A stretch of 64,000 bases of DNA from an uncultured Collinsella sp. GTDB taxonomy: Bacteria > Actinomycetota > Coriobacteriia > Coriobacteriales > Coriobacteriaceae. The position numbers and the translations under genes are program-made. The stretch spans positions 51,999 to 115,998 of the forward strand of contig CATYZI010000001.1 of NCBI GenBank assembly GCA_958415625.1, written 5' to 3'. The first letter of the stretch is position 1. Each line of letters starts with the position of its first letter. Under the pieces are notes generated by a model, which was not told the DNA's origin, ran no database searches, and saw only the letters and a program-made list of their open reading frames with translations. Shown here one piece after another: positions 59,736 to 64,000 of this stretch.

Positions 59736-59777
59736 TGTTTAGACGCTCGCGTGGGGCGAATCGTGAAGGGAGCACGT

Positions 59778-60497
59778 ATGAAGGGCTTTATTGCCGAGGA
59801 TTCGTTTTGGGAGCTATTTCCGCAGGCGGCTGTCGGTGTTGTGGTCGTAAAGGGCATGAAGCCCGCGGCTCAGATTCCTCAAGAGGACGTTGATGCGATT
59901 GCCGCGTTGCTCGACCGCGCCAATATCGATGCGGAGCGTCACCTGACGAGTGATACCATCAGCGAGAATGCGCCGGTTAAGGCATGGCGCGAGGCATATC
60001 GCCTATTCAAGACCAAGAAGGGCGCGCGTTGCTCAATTGAGAACCTGCTCAAGCGCGTGCTCAAAGGCAAGCCGGTGGGCCACATTACGCCCGCGGTGGA
60101 CATCTACAACACGGTGTCGCTGTCCTACGCGCTGCCCGTAGGCGGCGAGGATTTGCACGCGATTGAGGGAGACCTTTGCCTGAAGGTGACCGACGGTGGC
60201 GATTCATTTCTGCCGCTTGGCGAGGAGACAGATGACCCGACGCTTCCCGGCGAGCTCGCCTACATCGATGATGCGGGCGCCGTATGCCGCTGCTGGAACT
60301 GGCGCGATGGCGTTCGAACGGCGTTGTCCGATGATTCGGCCGATGCTTTCCTGGCGATTGAGTGCGTGGAGCCGGAGCGGATGGGGGATTGCCAGGCCGC
60401 GATCGATCGCTTAGCCGAGCTGCTCGAGCGCTATCTGGGAGCGACGGTTGTCGTTAAAACGCTTGTGACCCGCGACAATCCTTGCGTGGGGCTGTAG
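59778..60497 (+). CDS. B3/B4 tRNA-binding domain protein (PheRS beta-like)
   Basis: A 239-residue protein resembling the B3/B4 editing domain of phenylalanyl-tRNA synthetase beta, found free-standing in many bacteria. Typical segments are ENAPVKAWREAYRLFKTKKG, CSIENLLKRVLKGKPVGHI, PAVDIYNTVSLSYALPVGGED and a C-terminal CWNWRDG block. Free-standing members are thought to act on mischarged tRNA or free amino acids, but proof is limited. ATG at 59778 with AAGGGAG. The gene is preceded by an attenuator-like leader. Confidence 0.82.
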   Translation: MKGFIAEDSFWELFPQAAVGVVVVKGMKPAAQIPQEDVDAIAALLDRANIDAERHLTSDTISENAPVKAWREAYRLFKTKKGARCSIENLLKRVLKGKPVGHITPAVDIYNTVSLSYALPVGGEDLHAIEGDLCLKVTDGGDSFLPLGEETDDPTLPGELAYIDDAGAVCRCWNWRDGVRTALSDDSADAFLAIECVEPERMGDCQAAIDRLAELLERYLGATVVVKTLVTRDNPCVGL

Positions 60498-60526
60498 CGA
60501 AGTCTGCGGATCAAACTCGATGCCCC

Positions 60527-60565
60527 AAACCACCACAAAGGTGCCTGTCCCCTTTGTGGTGGTTT
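60527..60565. repeat. Palindromic repeat family B, copy 4
   Basis: AAACCACCACAAAGG (60527-60541) pairs perfectly with CCTTTGTGGTGGTTT (60551-60565). Loop TGCCTGTCC. Confidence 0.9.
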
Positions 60566-60670
60566 TTATGTTGATGGGTTAACAAATGGGATATTTGGGT
60601 ACAGATATTACCTTGTGCGGCTAAGATGTTTACCCGTAAGCATTATGCAAGCGAAAGGCGGTCGTCTCCC

Positions 60671-61120
60671 ATGCAGCAGAACGACGAGACACGTTTCGAG
60701 GACTTTGTCGGACTGATCAGCGGGCTCTACAAGGAGATCCAGCGTATCAAGACGTCCGAAGGCGCAAGGCTGGGCCTTAAGGGCTCCGACGTTATGTGCC
60801 TGTACTATCTTGAGCGCAGCAAGGACGGCCTGACTGGCGCCGACCTCGCCCGCATGGCCGGCGTGACCCGCGCCGCCGTTTCGCGCACACTGGCACATCT
60901 GGAGGAGGGCGGCTACGTCGAGGTTGACGACTCGGGTGATGCGGCCGTCAAGTATCGTGCTCCGGTGCGCCTGACTGCCCTGGGCGGCGAGAGCATGAGC
61001 GAGGCCGATCGCATCATTCGCGAGGTGCTCGATACCACCGGCAAGGCCATGGGCGTGGAGCAGCGCGAGCAGATGTATGCATCGCTGCGCACGATCCTCA
61101 ACACCCTGCGCGAGATCTAA
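60671..61120 (+). CDS. MarR-family transcription regulator
   Basis: A 149-residue winged-helix regulator. The helix-turn-helix is in GLTGADLARMAGVTRAAVSRTLAHLEEGGYVEV (seen in parts: LARMAGVTRAAVSRTLAHL), followed by a beta wing and a long C-terminal dimerisation helix. The ATG at 60671 gives MQQNDETRF; an upstream start at 60626 is open but without a better ribosome site. The next gene, a DegV protein, is 119 bp downstream on the same strand and may be controlled by it, since fatty-acid synthesis genes are MarR (FabT)-regulated in other bacteria. That link is inference. Confidence 0.85.
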   Translation: MQQNDETRFEDFVGLISGLYKEIQRIKTSEGARLGLKGSDVMCLYYLERSKDGLTGADLARMAGVTRAAVSRTLAHLEEGGYVEVDDSGDAAVKYRAPVRLTALGGESMSEADRIIREVLDTTGKAMGVEQREQMYASLRTILNTLREI

Positions 61121-61239
61121 GGCCGCCAAGGCATTTGCTTCCCATTAAAAACTGCATAGTCCCGTTTGGGCGCGTATGCCGTGCCGGGGCATTGCTGTCA
61201 AAATTCCCTGCGCGGGACCTGCGCAAGAAAGGATTCGTT

Positions 61240-62094
61240 ATGTCCGTCCGCATTATTACCGATTCCGCAAGCGATATGTCGCCGGCGGAGCACCCCGCTC
61301 TGCGTGTTCTGCCGCTGTCCGTCACCTTTGGCACCGATGTGTATATGGATGGCGTCGACATCGATCACCAGCGCTTTTACGAGATGCTTGTGGAGCGCGA
61401 TGAGCTGCCCAAGACCGGTCAGGTCAACCCGTACGCCTTTTCGCAGGCGATTGCCGAAGCGCGTGAGGCCGGCGATGAGGCCGTGATTATTACCGTGGGC
61501 GCCAAGCTCTCGGGCACCAACCAGAGTGCTCGTACGGCACTTGCCGAGGCGCCGGGCGGCGACATGTTCGTCGTGGACAGCAATAACGTGACCTTGGGCG
61601 AGCGCGTGCTGGTCGAGTATGCGCTGCGCCTGGTGGACGAGGGCCAGGGCGCGGCTCAGGTTGCGGCGGCTGTCGAGGCCGTGCGCGACCGCGTGGTCGT
61701 CATCGGCCTGCTCGAGACGCTGGAGTACCTGGTGCGCGGCGGTCGCCTGTCTGCTGCGGCCGGTGCCGTGGGTACGCTGCTCAACGTAAAGCCCGTGGTG
61801 GCTGCCGAGGACGGTCTGATCGTGCAGCTGGGCAAGGCGCGCGGTTCCAAGAACGGACGTAACCTGCTCAACCAGAAGGTCGAAAAGGCGGGCGGCATCG
61901 ACTTTTCCATGCCGCTGGCGCTCGGCTATACGGGCCTTTCGGATGCGGTGCTCAAGAAGTATATCGAGGACAGCGCGGCACTGTGGGCTGGCCACACCGA
62001 GGGCGAACTGCCCGTTCACACCATCGGCGCCACCATCGGCACCCATGTAGGCCCCGGCGCCGTAGCCGTAGCCTTCTTCCAACCCGTTAACTAG
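61240..62094 (+). CDS. DegV family fatty-acid-binding protein (second copy)
   Basis: A 284-residue DegV/FakB-like protein: VRIITDSASDMSPAEHP at the start, VYMDGVDIDHQRFYEML, PKTGQVNPYAF, LSGTNQSARTA, VDSNNVTLGE, GGRLSAAAGAVGTLLNVKPV and TIGATIGTHVGPGAV. ATG at 61240 with AAAGGA. It differs from the DegV protein at 8738-9598 mainly in the middle region, as expected for homologues that bind different fatty acids. Confidence 0.9.
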   Translation: MSVRIITDSASDMSPAEHPALRVLPLSVTFGTDVYMDGVDIDHQRFYEMLVERDELPKTGQVNPYAFSQAIAEAREAGDEAVIITVGAKLSGTNQSARTALAEAPGGDMFVVDSNNVTLGERVLVEYALRLVDEGQGAAQVAAAVEAVRDRVVVIGLLETLEYLVRGGRLSAAAGAVGTLLNVKPVVAAEDGLIVQLGKARGSKNGRNLLNQKVEKAGGIDFSMPLALGYTGLSDAVLKKYIEDSAALWAGHTEGELPVHTIGATIGTHVGPGAVAVAFFQPVN

Positions 62095-62104
62095 CCCACC
62101 TGCC

Positions 62105-62144
62105 AAAACCACCACAAAGGGGACAGGCACCTTTGTGGTGGTTT
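62105..62144. repeat. Palindromic repeat family B, copy 5
   Basis: AAAACCACCACAAAGG (62105-62120) pairs with CCTTTGTGGTGGTTT (62130-62144). Loop GGACAGGCA. It follows the DegV stop by 11 bases. Confidence 0.9.
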
Positions 62145-62173
62145 ATGCTATTCCGGGTGGAAGGGAGCGAGCA

Positions 62174-62494
62174 ATGGCGTCTGAGGGCTTTTTTGAGCGG
62201 GTGTACGAGGTGGTCGAGCAGATTCCCGAGGGGATGGTCGCCACGTATGGTCAGGTGGCGCTGCTTGCTGGACGTCCACGAAGTGCGCGGTACGTGGGGT
62301 ATGCCCTGCATGGCAATCCGCGCCCCGGCGAGATTCCCTGTCACCGCGTGGTGTTTGCCGATGGCCGCATATGCGATGGTTTTGCTTTTGGCGGTCCCGA
62401 TGCTCAACGTGAGCTTTTGCTAGGGGAGGGTGTGGCGTTTAAGGACGACATGCACGTCGACTTGGCCGCCTGTCGCTGGCCTGCAGGGCTCTAG
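62174..62494 (+). CDS. MGMT-family (O6-alkylguanine DNA alkyltransferase-like) protein
   Basis: A 106-residue protein consisting only of the C-terminal DNA-binding/alkyl-accepting fold: YEVVEQIPEGMVATYGQVALLAGRPRSARYVGYAL (in parts: IPEGMVATYGQVALLAG, ARYVGYALHGNP) and then IPCHRVV with Cys56. Alkyltransferase-like ATL proteins replace this Cys by Trp or Ala; here it is kept, so alkyl transfer is possible, although the usual full enzyme is longer. The start at 62174 follows AAGGGAG. Flanked on both sides by family B hairpins. Confidence 0.85.
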   Translation: MASEGFFERVYEVVEQIPEGMVATYGQVALLAGRPRSARYVGYALHGNPRPGEIPCHRVVFADGRICDGFAFGGPDAQRELLLGEGVAFKDDMHVDLAACRWPAGL

Positions 62495-62510
62495 CGGCTC
62501 TGCCGTGGTT

Positions 62511-62550
62511 AAAACCACCACAAAGGTGCCTGCCCCCTTTGTGGTGGTTT
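62511..62550. repeat. Palindromic repeat family B, copy 6
   Basis: AAAACCACCACAAAGG (62511-62526) pairs with CCTTTGTGGTGGTTT (62536-62550). Loop TGCCTGCCC. It lies 17 bases after the MGMT-like gene. Confidence 0.9.
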
Positions 62551-62727
62551 AGTTTACTGGGGCTAACTTATGGAGAAGCTATGGCGGGCGATATTGATGC
62601 AGCAAAGTAAACCACGGTGAACTATATTGGTTTCAGCAACGGAGCAGGCAATAGGCGATGAAAAAGCCTGCCCTGTTGAGTTTGATTCGCATTCCTCCCC
62701 TCTGTGCGATTCAACGGTGTACTTCGG
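62551..62727. other. Intergenic region without a recognised gene
   Basis: This sits between the MGMT-like gene and trpS. Short open frames on both strands lack ribosome sites and homology. Nothing else is visible before the hairpins at 62728 and 62815. Confidence 0.4.
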
Positions 62728-62767
62728 GAACAGGCCCGCTGGCAACTAACTGCCAGCGGGCCTGTTC
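62728..62767. terminator. Strong hairpin (17-bp perfect stem)
   Basis: GAACAGGCCCGCTGGCA (62728-62744) pairs with TGCCAGCGGGCCTGTTC (62751-62767) around the loop ACTAAC. It stands alone in a gene-free stretch. It could terminate transcripts from either side or be the end of an unannotated small RNA. Confidence 0.7.
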
Positions 62768-62814
62768 CTGTTTGTCGAGGGAGTGCAATGGGCAGAGCCG
62801 AACCGGTCGGGCAC

Positions 62815-62844
62815 CAAAAAAGGCGGACGCCGTAGCGCCCGCCC
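62815..62844 (-). terminator. Terminator of trpS
   Basis: On the minus strand GGCGGGCGC pairs with GCGTCCGCC around a short loop, with one mismatch, and is followed by TTTTTTT. Confidence 0.75.
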
Positions 62845-62878
62845 TATAGCAATCGAAAGTTCTAGCCAGCAGATCGAA

Positions 62879-63928
62879 CTAGTACACCATGCCCATGGCG
62901 TCCCGAACCTCGGCCAGAGTCTGCTCAGCAATCTCGTTAGCGCGACGGTTGCCCTCGTGCAGCACGTCCTTAACGTAATCCAGGTCGTTCTCGTAGCGCT
63001 GGCGACGCTCACGGATCGGCGCGAAGTACTCGTTGACGGCCTCGGTCACGTACTTCTTGAGCTGGCCGGAGCCGCCCATGCCGATTTCCTCGGCAATCTC
63101 GACCTCGGAGCGGCCGGTGCAGATGGCGGCCGTCGAAAGCAGGCCGGACACGCCGGGGCGGTTCTCGGGATCAAACGTGATCATGCGCTCGGAGTCGGTC
63201 TGGCTCTTCTTGATGCGCTTGGCCGTCTCCTCGGCGGTCATCGAGATGTTGATGGCGTTGCCGTAGCTCTTGCTCATCTTGCGACCGTCCAGGCCGGGCA
63301 GCAGCGGGGTCTCGGACAGCAGCGCGTCGACTTCGGGGAACACCTTGCCGTAGCGGTTGTTAAAGCGACGGGCGATGGTGCGGGTGAGCTCGATGTGCGG
63401 CAGCTGGTCGCGACCGACCGGCACCACATTGCCCTTGCAGAACAGGATGTCGCAGGCCTGGTGCACCGGGTAGGTGAGCAGAAGACCGGTAAGCTCGTGG
63501 CCCGAGGCCTCCATCTCGGCCTTGACGGTGGGGTTGCGTGCCAGCTCGGCCTCGGAGACCAGCGACAGGAACGGCAGCATGAGCTGGTTGGCGGCGGGCA
63601 CGGCGGAGTGCGCGTAGATCATGGTCTTGTCGGGGTCGATGCCGCAGGCGAGGTAGTCCATGACCATGTTGTACACGTTGTCCTGGATGTGCTCGGTCGT
63701 GTCGCGGTCAGTGATGACTTGGTAGTCGGCGATGAGCACGTTGGTCTTGGCGCCCATGTTCTGCAGCTCCACGCGGCCCTTGAGGGTGCCAAAGTAGTGG
63801 CCAAGGTGCAAGCGTCCGGTGGGGCGGTCGCCGGTAAGCATGGTGAACTTTTCGGGCGTCTTGGTCAGGCCCTCGCGAATGGCGTTGCTCTTTTGCAGCG
63901 CGACTTCGTAGCTATTCTCGTTGGGCAT
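62879..63928 (-). CDS. trpS: Tryptophanyl-tRNA synthetase
   Basis: A 349-residue class I aminoacyl-tRNA synthetase. The ATP-binding signatures are RLHLGHYFGTL (HIGH-type) and GRKMSKSYGN (KMSKS). The pocket segments GDRPTGRLHLGH, VPVGRDQLPHIELTR and PVHQACDILF fit TrpRS. ATG at 63928 follows TAGGAG with a six-base spacer; the frame open to 63958 is not used. Terminates at the hairpin at 62815-62844. Confidence 0.95.
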   Translation of the reverse strand: MPNENSYEVALQKSNAIREGLTKTPEKFTMLTGDRPTGRLHLGHYFGTLKGRVELQNMGAKTNVLIADYQVITDRDTTEHIQDNVYNMVMDYLACGIDPDKTMIYAHSAVPAANQLMLPFLSLVSEAELARNPTVKAEMEASGHELTGLLLTYPVHQACDILFCKGNVVPVGRDQLPHIELTRTIARRFNNRYGKVFPEVDALLSETPLLPGLDGRKMSKSYGNAINISMTAEETAKRIKKSQTDSERMITFDPENRPGVSGLLSTAAICTGRSEVEIAEEIGMGGSGQLKKYVTEAVNEYFAPIRERRQRYENDLDYVKDVLHEGNRRANEIAEQTLAEVRDAMGMVY

Positions 63929-64000
63929 GATTGCTCCTACCGTATGTTCATGGGTCAAGATGATAACGCGTTTATTGGAGGGGCGGGTCGTAAGTAGGCG

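Noticed and set aside
62174..62494. An alkyltransferase-like (ATL) protein lacking the active cysteine
   Set aside because: The motif reads IPCHRVV, so the acceptor cysteine is present; it is listed as MGMT-family instead.
59569..62550. Clustered family B repeats as a CRISPR array
   Set aside because: The copies are palindromic, irregularly spaced by whole genes, and have no unique spacers of constant length.
1..64000. tRNA or rRNA genes
   Set aside because: I found no cloverleaf with a T-loop GTTCGAATC-type signature outside coding sequence. The one such string (near 530) is inside queH.

Overview
The window is chromosomal DNA from a high-GC bacterium, most likely a Coriobacteriia gut actinomycete and probably Collinsella. 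The evidence is GC-rich coding sequence with strong C/G third-position bias, strong AAGGAG-type ribosome binding sites, paired DegV proteins, a Tat-type PstS lipoprotein, and many short palindromic intergenic repeats containing GGGGAC motifs. The genus is inferred from general resemblance, because no 16S or other marker is present. I see no rRNA, tRNA, CRISPR array, insertion sequence or prophage.

Layout. 0.2-7 kb: queuosine genes queH, queA and tgt, with a coiled-coil membrane protein and a short-chain dehydrogenase between them. 7.1-12 kb: a LOG-family protein, a RelB/YafQ-type toxin-antitoxin pair with a palindromic operator, a DegV protein, a HAD phosphatase and an M20 dipeptidase. 12.2-15.9 kb: the phosphate transporter operon pstSCAB without phoU. 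16-19.3 kb: an ABC-F ATPase, a Cof-type HAD phosphatase and a DtxR-family regulator. 19.6-22.3 kb: a heavy-metal module (P-type ATPase, stand-alone HMA protein, ArsR regulator) with three near-identical operators. 22.7-33.2 kb: housekeeping genes plus two distant paralogues of unknown function (22717-23907 and 32147-33196) that carry a possible PD-(D/E)XK-like motif. 33.5-35.9 kb: serA and serC.

36.3-50.9 kb: a complete type 1 BREX phage-defence locus in canonical order, brxA-brxB-brxC-pglX-pglZ-brxL. Two features stand out. First, pglX is split into an 831-residue methyltransferase half and a separately translated 322-residue C-terminal half. Between them sits a gene for a HEPN-like protein (motif RNALAH). 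The 3' end of the first half (target-recognition region) and the HEPN gene form one AT-rich island inside GC-rich BREX DNA, as if a specificity-plus-toxin cassette had been swapped in. Second, a run of ten G residues lies exactly at the brxA start, where length change could switch the locus. Two uncharacterised genes (50973-52544) follow brxL closely and may be accessory.

52.5-64 kb: a K+/H+ or Na+/H+ antiporter and a metallophosphoesterase flanked by two copies of a roughly 300-bp repeat, a polysaccharide flippase-like protein, pckA, a B3/B4-domain protein with a structured leader, a MarR regulator, a second DegV protein, an MGMT-like protein and trpS. Intergenic spaces across the window hold at least five hairpin repeat families; one (arms ACCACCACAAAGG) occurs six times.
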